NCBI GenBank assembly: GCA_017558825.1
Contig: JAFYTO010000011.1
Coordinates: 92,012-156,011 of the forward strand
DNA: 64,000 nt
Origin: Clostridia bacterium
Lineage (GTDB): Bacteria; Bacillota; Clostridia; Christensenellales; Borkfalkiaceae
Direction of reading: 5' to 3'
In this document: positions 15,875 to 24,711 of the stretch, piece after piece
Position numbering within the stretch: the first letter of the stretch is position 1
Layout: every line of letters starts with the position of its first letter
The notes under the pieces: model-generated
Database searches by the model: none
What the model saw: the letters and a program-made list of their open reading frames with translations, nothing else
What the model was told of the DNA's origin: nothing
Translations under genes and position numbers: made by a program

Positions 15875-17395
15875 ATGTCAAAAGTAAAAATCGGTTGGTG
15901 CGAAAAAGACATAACCCCAAGTGAGAAGATTAGCCTTGCAGGCCAATTCTTTGAAAGAATTTCAAACGAAGTTGAATCTCCGTTAACAGTAACTGCTTTT
16001 GCAGTTGAGAGCAATGACGAACAAATGGTTATAGTTAGTTGCGACCTTGGCGGTATTAGCGGAAGACTTAACGACTTAGTTAAAGAAAAAATTGCGGAAA
16101 GCAAAATTATTAATCCAGACAAAGTTCTTTTAAGTGCAATACATACGCATACTTCTTATACTTTGCCAGGTCAATCTATATTGGCTAAAAAAGTAGCCCA
16201 ATTAACTAATGCTGACTCTACTTTAGGTGCTGTGAACTACCTTAAAAGCGTTCTTCCTGAAGATATGGAGTACAAGCCTTTAGTTAGCAATGAAAAAGCG
16301 CAAGCCCCTGAAGTTTCGCTTAAATTCGTTGCAGGCAAAATTGTTGAAGCAGTTAAAGAAGCGTGGGAAAATAGACAAGAAGCATACTATCAAAACGCGT
16401 TTGGTAGAGCGGCTGTTGGTATGAACCGTAGAGTTGTTTACGATGACGGCTCTGCAAAAATGTGGGGCGACGTAAACAAGGCGAACTTTGTTGAACTTGA
16501 AGGCGGTAACGACTCTGGTATAGAACTTATTTACACTTTTGATAAAAATAAAGAATTGACGGGCGTTGTTGCAAATATTGCTTGCCCATCTCAAGTAGTT
16601 GAACACAGAAGTTTCATTTCTTCTGACTACTGGGGAAAAGTTAAAGAAAATTTAGAAAAGAAATTTGGTAGAAAAATTAACGTTTTAGGTTTATGCTCCG
16701 CCGCAGGCGACCAATGCCCAAGAGATATGATACGTTGGGTTAACCCTGAAACACATATTGACGACCCACATATTGAAAGAGACGTTTATATTGAAAGAAT
16801 TGCAGACCCTTCAATGTTTGACGTTTCCGGTTTAAAACTCGTTGGTAAAAGAATTTCTAACGAAATTATTAACGTTTTTGAAGAATTAGACGACAATTAC
16901 AAAGACGAAGGCATTTTAATTCACGAAACGGTTAACTTATCTCTTCCACTTCGCCGTGTAACTATCAAAGAATATGAAGAATCTAAAAACGCTATAGACT
17001 CGTTTATTGAAAAAAATCGTGGCAAAAAAGTTACTTTTGAAGATACTGCAAGGCTTTATATTCACTCTGGTAACGTTGACAGATACAACGTTCAACAAAA
17101 AGTAAACACTGTTGAACCTGAAATTCACTTTATTCGTTTTGGCGATATTGCTATTGCAACTAACCCGTTTGAACTTTTCCTTGACTACGGCAACCAAATT
17201 AGGGCAAGAAGTTTAGCAAAACAAACTATTTTAATTCAACTTGCTTGCGGTCAAGGCGGATACTTACCAACCAAAAAAGCAGAACAAGGTAGCCACTATT
17301 CGGCATACGTCTCAAGCGGTTTCGTTGGTCACGAAGGTGGCGATATTCTTGTTAGAACTACGCTTGAACGCATCAATTCAATGTTTAAAAAATAA
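15875..17395 (+). CDS. Neutral/alkaline ceramidase N-terminal-like hydrolase
   Basis: 506 residues. The N-terminus (GWCEKDITPS....LAGQF) and the metal-binding motif LSAIHTHTSYTLPG match the N-terminal domain of neutral/alkaline non-lysosomal ceramidases, zinc amidases with an S/T-H-T-H-S-G-P type motif. Further shared features are the SSDYWG-like segment and the GLCSAAGDQCPRD stretch around the active site. It lacks a signal peptide, so unlike secreted ceramidases it is cytoplasmic, and it lacks the C-terminal beta domain. Its operon suggests a small amide or amino-sugar conjugate rather than ceramide. AAGGAGAAA precedes the ATG. Confidence 0.75.
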   Translation: MSKVKIGWCEKDITPSEKISLAGQFFERISNEVESPLTVTAFAVESNDEQMVIVSCDLGGISGRLNDLVKEKIAESKIINPDKVLLSAIHTHTSYTLPGQSILAKKVAQLTNADSTLGAVNYLKSVLPEDMEYKPLVSNEKAQAPEVSLKFVAGKIVEAVKEAWENRQEAYYQNAFGRAAVGMNRRVVYDDGSAKMWGDVNKANFVELEGGNDSGIELIYTFDKNKELTGVVANIACPSQVVEHRSFISSDYWGKVKENLEKKFGRKINVLGLCSAAGDQCPRDMIRWVNPETHIDDPHIERDVYIERIADPSMFDVSGLKLVGKRISNEIINVFEELDDNYKDEGILIHETVNLSLPLRRVTIKEYEESKNAIDSFIEKNRGKKVTFEDTARLYIHSGNVDRYNVQQKVNTVEPEIHFIRFGDIAIATNPFELFLDYGNQIRARSLAKQTILIQLACGQGGYLPTKKAEQGSHYSAYVSSGFVGHEGGDILVRTTLERINSMFKK

Positions 17396-17443
17396 GCGAA
17401 CAATTCGCTAAAATAAAAATAAATTTTTTAGGAGAAAAAAATT

Positions 17444-18064
17444 ATGGAATTTAAAGTATTTCAAAAAGAAATTGAACTTCAATCAAGAGGCTGGAGACCA
17501 ACTTTCCACGACGTTACTAGCGACATTTTAAAAATCGTTGCAGAATCAGGTGTTAAAAACGGCACTGTAACTATTGCATCACACCACACTACTTGTTCAG
17601 TAATGGTTCAAGAATGCTCACACGATATTGATAAATACGATTTAGAATATTTACAACACGATTTAGTAAAAATTATGCAAAAACTTGTTCCAAATTATAG
17701 CGAAACTAACGAGTATATGCACCCAGGCCCAATCCATACTCAATTCGGCAGATATGTAAACGAACCAGGCGACTTTACTTCTTTAAATACAGACGGTCAC
17801 CTTCGTTCAGTATTCTTTGGCAGAAGCGAAACTATGACTATTAAAGACGGCGTATTAGACGGTGGCGAATTTGCTCACGTTTACTTTATCGACTGGGACC
17901 AAGTTAGAGCTAGAAGACGTCAACTTAACGTAACAGTTATGGGTACGGCAGAAGCTATTAACGATAGAAAATATAATGATGGTAAAGTAGTTAACACGTT
18001 AAGAAAATATACTGAAGAAGAAAAAGCTTATGACGTTCACTACGACCTTCAATGGAAAAAATAA
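17444..18064 (+). CDS. YjbQ/UPF0047-family protein
   Basis: 206 residues, longer than the usual 135-150. It keeps the family core: IASHHTTCSVMVQE near the start, a DGHLRS stretch, FGRSETMTIKDGVLD and the closing beta strand DWDQVRARRRQLNVTVMG. The family forms trimers around a metal site and has been reported to have secondary thiamine-phosphate synthase activity; the physiological role is open. Extra residues after 180 (RKYNDGKVVNTLRKYTEEEKAYDVHY) are unusual. Its place between a ceramidase-like hydrolase and a sugar kinase suggests a metabolic rather than thiamine role here. Start at 17444 follows TTAGGAGA. Confidence 0.8.
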   Translation: MEFKVFQKEIELQSRGWRPTFHDVTSDILKIVAESGVKNGTVTIASHHTTCSVMVQECSHDIDKYDLEYLQHDLVKIMQKLVPNYSETNEYMHPGPIHTQFGRYVNEPGDFTSLNTDGHLRSVFFGRSETMTIKDGVLDGGEFAHVYFIDWDQVRARRRQLNVTVMGTAEAINDRKYNDGKVVNTLRKYTEEEKAYDVHYDLQWKK

Positions 18065-19479
18065 TGAGTAAAAATTTACTCGGTATAGATTTTGGTACAA
18101 CGTCTTTAAAAGCCTGTCTTTTTAACGAAGACGGCGTTAGACTTGCTACCGAATCTGTACAATACGAACTTATTACAAAAGGTGAGTTTATTGAATTTGA
18201 CGCGGAAGAATTTTATAACGTTGTTGTAGGCGTTATTGAAAAAATTTCCGCCAAATTCAAAATAGATGCTCTTTCCGTTGATACTCAAGGCGAAACGCTT
18301 ATAGTTGTTGATAAAAACGGCAAGCCTTTAATGAACGCGATTATTTGGCTTGACAATCGCGCTGAAAAACAAGCGCTTGAAATGGAAAGGCTTTTTGGCG
18401 TAGAAAAAATCTACACTTTAACAGGGCAGGCGGAAATACCTGCCGGATACCCTGCGCCTAAAATCAAGTGGCTTGAGCAAAATATGCCTGAAGTTTTTAA
18501 TAAGGCTGATAAATTTTTGCTTTTAGAAGACTATATAGTATATCGTTTAACGGGTAAAGCGGTTGGCTCACGCTCACTTTACGCTTCTTCGCTTTTAATG
18601 GATATCCATACGGGCGAATATATTGATGAAATTTTAAATTACCTTAATATCACTAAAGCGCAACTCCCTATTTTACAAGAAAGTGGCGAAGTTGTTGGCG
18701 AATATAAAGGTATTAAAGTTTGCACAAGCGCACTTGACCAAATTGCTGGTATTACGGGTGCGGGCGTTATAGACCTAGGTATTATGAGTGAAACCACGGG
18801 CACTTCGCTTGCAGTTTGCGCTCTTACGGAAAAATTTCCACCATATTATGAAGGCTTAAAAGTTTCCACTTATTACGTTAAAAAAGGAGTTTACTGTCTT
18901 TTAATGTGGGCACCTACTGCGGGCGCAACTTTAGAGTGGTTTAAGCGAACTTTTTGTAACGGCGAAGATTATGCTAAGTTAAACGAATACGCTGAAAGCG
19001 TGCCTTGTGGTTCGGAAGGTCTAATTTGCGTTCCACATCTTTGTGGTACGGTTATGCCGGAAAACTTGCCAAACGCAAAGGGAACTTTCTTTGGAATGGA
19101 ATTAAAGCATAACAAAGGGCATTTTATTCGTTCTATAATGGAATCTATTGCCTACACTATTAAAGAATTCGTTGACTTTATGAACGTTGACGTTAGTGAA
19201 ATTCGTTCTATGGGTGGCGGAGCAAAAAGCAAACTTTGGTGCGAAATTAAAGCAAGCGTACTTTCTAAAAATATTGCAACGTTAAAGGAAAACGAAACAG
19301 CGTGCCTTGGCAGTGCAATTTTTGCGGGCGTTGGCATAAAGGTGTTTGAAAGCGTAAAGCAAGCGTCAGACAAAATTATATCAAAAAATCTTTCATACTC
19401 ACCTGTTTATGATGAATATGGAAAGTTATATTCAAAATATAAACAAAGTAAGGAAAGAATCCTTGATTTACACAAGTAA
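18064..19479 (+). CDS. FGGY-family carbohydrate kinase
   Basis: 471 residues with the complete FGGY/xylulokinase-like actin-fold ATPase: phosphate-1 motif LLGIDFGTTSLKACLF, DTQGETLI and WLDNRAE for substrate recognition, TETTGTSLAVC (phosphate 2), and GGGAKSKLWCEIKASVL (adenosine motif). It phosphorylates a keto-sugar or polyol. Substrate specificity cannot be told by eye. The ATG at 18064 overlaps the yjbQ stop (TAATG) and gives the family start MSKNLLGIDFG; an in-frame ATG at 18052 inside yjbQ would add four residues. Paired with the isomerase at 20788, it fits an isomerise-then-phosphorylate pathway. Confidence 0.88.
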   Translation: MSKNLLGIDFGTTSLKACLFNEDGVRLATESVQYELITKGEFIEFDAEEFYNVVVGVIEKISAKFKIDALSVDTQGETLIVVDKNGKPLMNAIIWLDNRAEKQALEMERLFGVEKIYTLTGQAEIPAGYPAPKIKWLEQNMPEVFNKADKFLLLEDYIVYRLTGKAVGSRSLYASSLLMDIHTGEYIDEILNYLNITKAQLPILQESGEVVGEYKGIKVCTSALDQIAGITGAGVIDLGIMSETTGTSLAVCALTEKFPPYYEGLKVSTYYVKKGVYCLLMWAPTAGATLEWFKRTFCNGEDYAKLNEYAESVPCGSEGLICVPHLCGTVMPENLPNAKGTFFGMELKHNKGHFIRSIMESIAYTIKEFVDFMNVDVSEIRSMGGGAKSKLWCEIKASVLSKNIATLKENETACLGSAIFAGVGIKVFESVKQASDKIISKNLSYSPVYDEYGKLYSKYKQSKERILDLHK

Positions 19480-19490
19480 GTAGGGGCAGT

Positions 19491-20771
19491 ATGAAAACGG
19501 TAAAAACTAAACTTGAAGTAAAGCAAAATCAATTAGTAGCAGTATGCCTTTTTATGTATTTTGCAATGATGGCGGCAAAGCAAATTTTTACAGCTGAAGT
19601 TGTTGAAATTATTGACGTATTTGAAACGACCGCCTCAAAAGTTAGCCTTGCAAACTTGCTGTATTATTTGACTTATGCAATAATGCAAGTAGCACTAATT
19701 TTCTTTATTGATAAAATTAGGTTAAAAACATATTTGGCAATAACAGCGGGTCTTTCTTCAATTTTTACCGTGCTCATAGGCATAATAGGAACGCTTGGCG
19801 TTTCTATTATCTACCTATTTGTAATATTTGCATTAAACGGAATACTTCAAGCTGGTATTTACGGTTGCTCTGTAAAATTATTTAACAAATACTTAACAAA
19901 AGAGCAATATTTTAATGCAATTAAACTTATACAACTTGGGCAAAGCGTTGCTATGATATTATCATACACAATATCTGCCTATTTTGTATCAATTTCTAAA
20001 TGGGAAATGCCATTTATCATAGTAGGTTTAGTATTTTTACTTTCGGTAATAGTGTTTTATATTTCGGTATCTTCAATTACAAGATATATTAGAGATAATA
20101 GACCTGTTGGCGAATATGGCACCGTGCAAGTAGAAGAAGATAAAGGTGCAGCGCCAAACGCTCAGGTTAAAAAACTTTTATTTACTTTTCTTATAATTAT
20201 TTGCGTTATGAGCGTATTTAATTATTGCGCGTATTACGGATTAAACGGTTGGATTTCTAAACTGTTATATGACGAGTATAACGTAGATAAAGCATACTCT
20301 ATACTTATATCGGTGGGAATAAATATTCTTATTTCAATATTTACAGTAGTTGGCATAAACGTGGCGTTAAAATTAAAAAACTGCTTACATTTAACGGTTT
20401 TTTCTTCGTGCGTAAGCGTAGTTTTTGCTCTTGCATTATCTTTCTTTTTTAGGGCAAGCGCGGTATTAACAATGCTATTATGCTTACTATATATGATTAT
20501 GAATAAAGTTGGTGCGTCGGCTTTTTCAAGCATTACCGCTTATAAACTGCGCGCCATTATTGAGCCTGGCAAATATTCGTTTTTAAGTAACGCGTTTGCT
20601 TCGCTCGGCGCTTGTATAGGCCCAACTATATTAAGCGTTATATTTGAGGCTTTTAATTGGGAAAGTTCGTTTTTAACTTTAGCAATTATCGCCTTTATTG
20701 TGGCAATATTAACGGCTATGCTTATAGCAACCGAAAATAAACTTACCCTTACTCATAAAAAAGGGGAATAG
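19491..20771 (+). CDS. MFS transporter
   Basis: 426 residues with about 12 hydrophobic segments in two halves joined by a polar loop (residues about 200-225, VGEYGTVQVEEDKGAAPNAQV). The overall pattern matches major facilitator permeases. It lies between a sugar kinase and a sugar isomerase in the same direction with 11- and 16-base gaps, so it most likely imports the operon's substrate. Subfamily not certain; the sequence has some feel of the organophosphate/sugar-phosphate antiporter group, but I see no decisive motif. Confidence 0.8.
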   Translation: MKTVKTKLEVKQNQLVAVCLFMYFAMMAAKQIFTAEVVEIIDVFETTASKVSLANLLYYLTYAIMQVALIFFIDKIRLKTYLAITAGLSSIFTVLIGIIGTLGVSIIYLFVIFALNGILQAGIYGCSVKLFNKYLTKEQYFNAIKLIQLGQSVAMILSYTISAYFVSISKWEMPFIIVGLVFLLSVIVFYISVSSITRYIRDNRPVGEYGTVQVEEDKGAAPNAQVKKLLFTFLIIICVMSVFNYCAYYGLNGWISKLLYDEYNVDKAYSILISVGINILISIFTVVGINVALKLKNCLHLTVFSSCVSVVFALALSFFFRASAVLTMLLCLLYMIMNKVGASAFSSITAYKLRAIIEPGKYSFLSNAFASLGACIGPTILSVIFEAFNWESSFLTLAIIAFIVAILTAMLIATENKLTLTHKKGE

Positions 20772-20787
20772 AAATTAGGAGAAAATT

Positions 20788-22131
20788 ATGAAAATTGCAT
20801 TTGCGGGTTTTGGCGAAGTAAATACGCCAATAGATATCATTATTAACAAATGTACCGTGGCTTGCGAAAGCCTTAAAAAAGAAGACGTGGAAGTATATCC
20901 TTGCTTTCCTATTCGAGACGACTATGAAGAAGTAGACGTTAACAAGGCTATTGCATATTTCGAAGGCAAAAGTTTTGATGCTTTAGTTTTATGCGTTGCT
21001 GGCTGGATACCAACTCACGCCGTAATTAAGGTTGCGGAAAAATTCCGTCATATCCCAATGGTTTTATGGGGTCTTTGCGGTTGGATGGAAGACGGCAGAT
21101 TAGTTACCACTGCTGACCAAGCAGGCACTTCCGCTTTAAGAAAAACTATGAAAGATTTAGGCTACACCTTTAAATACGTTTACGATATTATTGGTAAACC
21201 TTCAAGGGTAGATGACGTTTTATCTTTTGTTAAGGCAAGCGCAGTTTATAACGCAATGAGAAGCCAAAAAATAGGTCAAATGGGTTACCGTGATATGCAC
21301 CTTTACGGCACTATGTTTGACGGCTGTTCTTTAAAGCGTGATATTGGTGCGGAAATTGAATGCTTTGAAATGTTAGAAGTTGTTCAGCGTGCTGAAAAGG
21401 TTAGCGAAGATGCAATTAACGAAGTTATAAATACAACGGTTAAAAGTTGGAACTTCCTTAAAGAAGGCGATATAAACGTTATTAAAAAAGGCGTTTCATA
21501 CTACCTTGCTTTAAAGCAAATAATTGATGAAAGAAAATACGTTGCAGTTTCACTTAAAGACGTTGACGGTATGAAGAAATTGCTCGGATTCCCTCCTGCA
21601 ATGATATTTATGCTTCTTGCGGACAGAGAAGGCATTTGCACTATTCCTGAAAACGACTGTCTTGGCAACGTAACTCAAGCAATTATTAAAGGTTTAACTG
21701 GTCAAATTGGCGCATACTTAGAGTTCTATGAATTCTTTGATGAAGGCGTTTTGGCTGGCGTTCCCGACTATGTTCCAAAGGAAATTGTTGACGGTCAAGT
21801 TACGGTAATTCCAGCGGCGTTTGGCGAACTTTCACAAGGTATTTTAAACGTTTCAAAAGTTAAAACGGGCGTAGTTACAATGTGTAGATTAACTACGGAA
21901 AATGGCAAATACGTTATGCATATGGTAGTTGGCAACGGCACTACTCCTCCAAAGTGGGAAGAAGCCGGCTGGACGCAACCTGCCCCACAATTACCTGCAC
22001 TTAAAGTGTTACTTGACGACACTGTTGACTTTACTGAAAAGGTTATGGGACAACACTACATTATCTCTTACGGAGACAATTCTAAACTTATTAAAGAATT
22101 CTGTAAGATTGCTGGCATAGAAGTAATTTAA
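20788..22131 (+). CDS. L-fucose/L-arabinose isomerase-family protein
   Basis: 447 residues. The N-terminal part (SFDALVLCVAGWIPTHAVIKVAEKF..PMVLWGLCGW) and the central FDGCSLKRDIGAEIECFEMLEV region match the FucI/AraA-like superfamily of manganese-dependent aldose-ketose isomerases; C-terminal NGKYVMHMVVGNGTTPPKWEEAGWTQPAPQLPAL corresponds to the domain contributing the last metal-binding histidine, with GQHYIISYGD near the end. Shorter than classical FucI (about 590), closer to AraA-like length. It probably interconverts the sugar phosphorylated by the 18064 kinase. TAGGAGAAAA precedes the ATG. Confidence 0.8.
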   Translation: MKIAFAGFGEVNTPIDIIINKCTVACESLKKEDVEVYPCFPIRDDYEEVDVNKAIAYFEGKSFDALVLCVAGWIPTHAVIKVAEKFRHIPMVLWGLCGWMEDGRLVTTADQAGTSALRKTMKDLGYTFKYVYDIIGKPSRVDDVLSFVKASAVYNAMRSQKIGQMGYRDMHLYGTMFDGCSLKRDIGAEIECFEMLEVVQRAEKVSEDAINEVINTTVKSWNFLKEGDINVIKKGVSYYLALKQIIDERKYVAVSLKDVDGMKKLLGFPPAMIFMLLADREGICTIPENDCLGNVTQAIIKGLTGQIGAYLEFYEFFDEGVLAGVPDYVPKEIVDGQVTVIPAAFGELSQGILNVSKVKTGVVTMCRLTTENGKYVMHMVVGNGTTPPKWEEAGWTQPAPQLPALKVLLDDTVDFTEKVMGQHYIISYGDNSKLIKEFCKIAGIEVI

Positions 22132-22135
22132 TTTT

Positions 22136-22160
22136 AAAAGGCAGGAACTCCTGCCTTTTT
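22136..22160 (+). terminator. Intra-operon terminator
   Basis: Perfect stem AAAAGGCAGG / CCTGCCTTTT with an AACT loop and T-tail, five bases after the isomerase stop and only 12 before galM. Probably lowers expression of downstream genes relative to the sugar genes. Confidence 0.8.
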
Positions 22161-22171
22161 AGGTAATAAAA

Positions 22172-23200
22172 ATGAACAAAAAAGTTTTTGGTTATATAGA
22201 CGGGGTGCCTATTTATTCTTTTGAAATATCTAACGGTGTTATAAAGGCAAACGTTATTACTTACGGCGCAACCTTACAGTCTCTTTTAGTGCCAAATAAA
22301 AACGGTAAACTTTTAGACGTTGTTTTGGGCTATAACACGTTAGAGCAGTATTTAGAGCGTTCTTACTATGCTGGCGCAATAGTTGGTAGAGTTGCAAATA
22401 GAACGGCTAATGCAAAGTTTATGCTTAACGGCAAAGAGTATAATATTTCTAAAAATAATGGCGAGCATTCGCTCCACGGTGGTTTTAGCGGTTTTGATAA
22501 AAAAGTTTGGAACGTTGTTTCTTACGGCGACAGCTACGTTACGCTTAAGTATATTAGCGTTGACGGAGAAGAGGGCTACCCTTCAACTGTTAAGTTAGAA
22601 GTTACTTATACTGTTACAAACGAAAACGAACTTTCAATAGAGTATAATGCCATTAGCGATGGAGATACTATTTTAGGCTTAACCAACCACGCTTACTTTA
22701 ATATAAACGGCGAAGATGGCGAGCCTGTTTTTGACACGCTTTTATCAATAGATGGCGATAGCGTTGTTTTAGTAAACGAACAAAGGGTGGCGGACGGTAT
22801 GCTTTTAAACGTTGACGGAACTATTTTTGATTTTAAAAATATTCGCCCGATAGGCAATTATTTAACTTCTACTAATGAATATTTAGTTAAGTTTAAAGGC
22901 TACGATATATGTTATGCGTTAAACGGACAAGGATATAGAAACGTTTCAAAAGCGCAATCCAATATAAGCGGTATTATAATGGAAACGCTTACCGATGCCG
23001 AGGGCGTGCAATTGTACGTTGCTAATTTGTTTAACGGCAAAACCGGAAAAAACTGCGTTTATAAAGACGGCGCTTGTTTTTGTTTAGAAACGGGCAGATA
23101 TCCAAACGCAATTAATTGTAAAAATTTTCCATCGCCAATAATTAAAAAAGGCGAGCCGTTTAAAAGTAAAACGTCTTACAAATTTTCTATAACAAAATAA
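22172..23200 (+). CDS. galM: Aldose 1-epimerase
   Basis: 342 residues, normal family length. Clear galactose mutarotase features: ITYGATLQSLLVPNKNGKLLDVVLGY at the start, YYAGAIVGRVANRTANAKF, the catalytic histidine region SLHGG, GLTNHAYFNI (second histidine), and the general-base glutamate region FCLETGRYPNAINCKNFPSP. It equilibrates alpha and beta anomers of aldoses, here presumably feeding the isomerase upstream. Ribosome binding site weak (AGGTAAT), and an intrinsic terminator lies just before it, so expression may be lower than its upstream neighbours. Confidence 0.92.
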   Translation: MNKKVFGYIDGVPIYSFEISNGVIKANVITYGATLQSLLVPNKNGKLLDVVLGYNTLEQYLERSYYAGAIVGRVANRTANAKFMLNGKEYNISKNNGEHSLHGGFSGFDKKVWNVVSYGDSYVTLKYISVDGEEGYPSTVKLEVTYTVTNENELSIEYNAISDGDTILGLTNHAYFNINGEDGEPVFDTLLSIDGDSVVLVNEQRVADGMLLNVDGTIFDFKNIRPIGNYLTSTNEYLVKFKGYDICYALNGQGYRNVSKAQSNISGIIMETLTDAEGVQLYVANLFNGKTGKNCVYKDGACFCLETGRYPNAINCKNFPSPIIKKGEPFKSKTSYKFSITK

Positions 23201-23213
23201 AAAAAGGTAGTCT

Positions 23214-24089
23214 ATGAAAATTATTGATTTGTTAACTAAAGAAAAATTTACGCTTTCCTTTGAGGTGTTTCCACCAAAAACGGAGGGAAATTTTGAAAGT
23301 GTTAAGCGCGCTACGGAAGAAATAGCAAAACTTTCCCCAGCATTTATGAGTGTTACTTACGGTGCTGGTGGCGGAACTAGTAAATATACTTTAGATATAG
23401 CCAAAAATATATTAAAAGAATACGGCGTGCCTACTCTTGCACACCTTACTTGCGTTTCTTCAACAAGGCAAACCGTAAAAGAAAAAATTTTAGAAATAAA
23501 AAATTCCGGCATTAAAAACGTTATGGCGCTTCGTGGAGATATTCCAAAAGAACTTGAAAATGCCGATAGAAGCAATTGGGATTATAAGCACGCCATAGAT
23601 TTAGTTAAAGAGCTTAAAGAAACTGCGCCTGACCTTTGTATTGGCGGAGCGTGCTATCCTGAAATTCACCCGGAAAGCGCTAATCAAAACGATGATATTA
23701 AATACTTAAAAGAAAAAGTTGATGCTGGTTGTGATTTTTTAACTACGCAAATGTTTTTTGACAATAATTTGCTTTATAATTACCTTTATAAAATTCGTGA
23801 AGCAGGCATTACAGTGCCGGTTATGCCGGGCATAATGCCTATAACTAACGCAAAACAAGTTGCAAGAGCAATAAACCTTTCAGGCTCGTTTATGCCACAG
23901 CGTTTTAAAGCGCTTGTAGATAAGTTTGGCGAAAGTCCAAGCGCTATGAAACAAGCTGGCATTATTTACGCAACTGACCAAATCATAGACCTTTTTGCAA
24001 ACGGAATTAAAAACGTTCACGTTTATTCTATGAATAATCCAGACGTTGCTGAAAAGATATTAAGCAATCTTTCAAGCATTTTAAATTAA
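23214..24089 (+). CDS. metF: Methylenetetrahydrofolate reductase
   Basis: 291 residues, the usual bacterial MetF length. FAD/folate TIM-barrel signatures include SFEVFPPKTEG (catalytic Glu), MSVTYGAGGGTS, AHLTCVSSTR, VMALRGDIP, GGACYPEIHPES, FLTTQMFFDN and VPVMPGIMPITNAKQ. It reduces 5,10-methylene-THF to 5-methyl-THF, the methyl donor for the MetH encoded two genes downstream. Ribosome binding site AAGGTAG. Forms a methionine-synthesis subcluster with 24091 and 24712. Confidence 0.95.
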   Translation: MKIIDLLTKEKFTLSFEVFPPKTEGNFESVKRATEEIAKLSPAFMSVTYGAGGGTSKYTLDIAKNILKEYGVPTLAHLTCVSSTRQTVKEKILEIKNSGIKNVMALRGDIPKELENADRSNWDYKHAIDLVKELKETAPDLCIGGACYPEIHPESANQNDDIKYLKEKVDAGCDFLTTQMFFDNNLLYNYLYKIREAGITVPVMPGIMPITNAKQVARAINLSGSFMPQRFKALVDKFGESPSAMKQAGIIYATDQIIDLFANGIKNVHVYSMNNPDVAEKILSNLSSILN

Positions 24090-24090
24090 T

Positions 24091-24687
24091 ATGTATACAA
24101 TATTACAAAAAAGTTACTCTGCGCCAAAAGTTAACGTTAAAGAAATTTTGCGTTATGCTGGCGTTAAAGAGGGCGATGGTGGTATTAGCGAACTATTAAA
24201 AGAGTGTTTAATCGAAGTTGAAAACGAACTTGTTTATAGGGTTTGCTATGCCGAATTTAACTGTAAAATATATGGCGAAATAATTGACTTGGAGTTTGTA
24301 AAAATTAACTCCAAAAATTTATCTAGCAATTTAAAAAATGCTAATAAATGTATAGTGTTTTGTGCTACAATTGGCGCAAAAATTGATAGGCTTATTGCTA
24401 AATACAGTGTAATTTCGCCGTTAAAAGCTTTACTTTTTCAAGCTATAGGCGCAGAAAGAATAGAAAGCTTATGCAATCTTTTTAACAATGAAATAAAACA
24501 AAGCTATAATGCAGTAAAACCGCGTTTTTCGCCAGGATACGGCGATTTAAGAGTGGAACTTCAACGTGAAATAATTGAAGTGTTGGGTGCAAACAAAAGA
24601 ATTGGCGTAACGCTTAACGAAAGCCTTCTTATGAGCCCATCAAAATCTGTTACTGCATTTATTGGTGCAAATAGTAGCGAAAAATAA
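24091..24687 (+). CDS. Methionine synthase reactivation-domain protein
   Basis: 198 residues, corresponding to the C-terminal AdoMet-binding activation domain of cobalamin-dependent methionine synthase encoded as a free protein. Diagnostic stretch: KPRFSPGYGDLRVELQREIIEVLGANKRIGVTLNESLLMSPSKSVTAFIG, matching the R-x-S-P-G-Y and S-x-M-x-P-x-S-V patterns of the domain. It would remethylate inactivated cob(II)alamin of the neighbouring MetH, which lacks this domain. The ATG sits one base after the metF stop without a clear ribosome binding site, so it is probably translated by coupling. Confidence 0.88.
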   Translation: MYTILQKSYSAPKVNVKEILRYAGVKEGDGGISELLKECLIEVENELVYRVCYAEFNCKIYGEIIDLEFVKINSKNLSSNLKNANKCIVFCATIGAKIDRLIAKYSVISPLKALLFQAIGAERIESLCNLFNNEIKQSYNAVKPRFSPGYGDLRVELQREIIEVLGANKRIGVTLNESLLMSPSKSVTAFIGANSSEK

Positions 24688-24711
24688 CTGCTATTCAATT
24701 TAGGAAAATCT

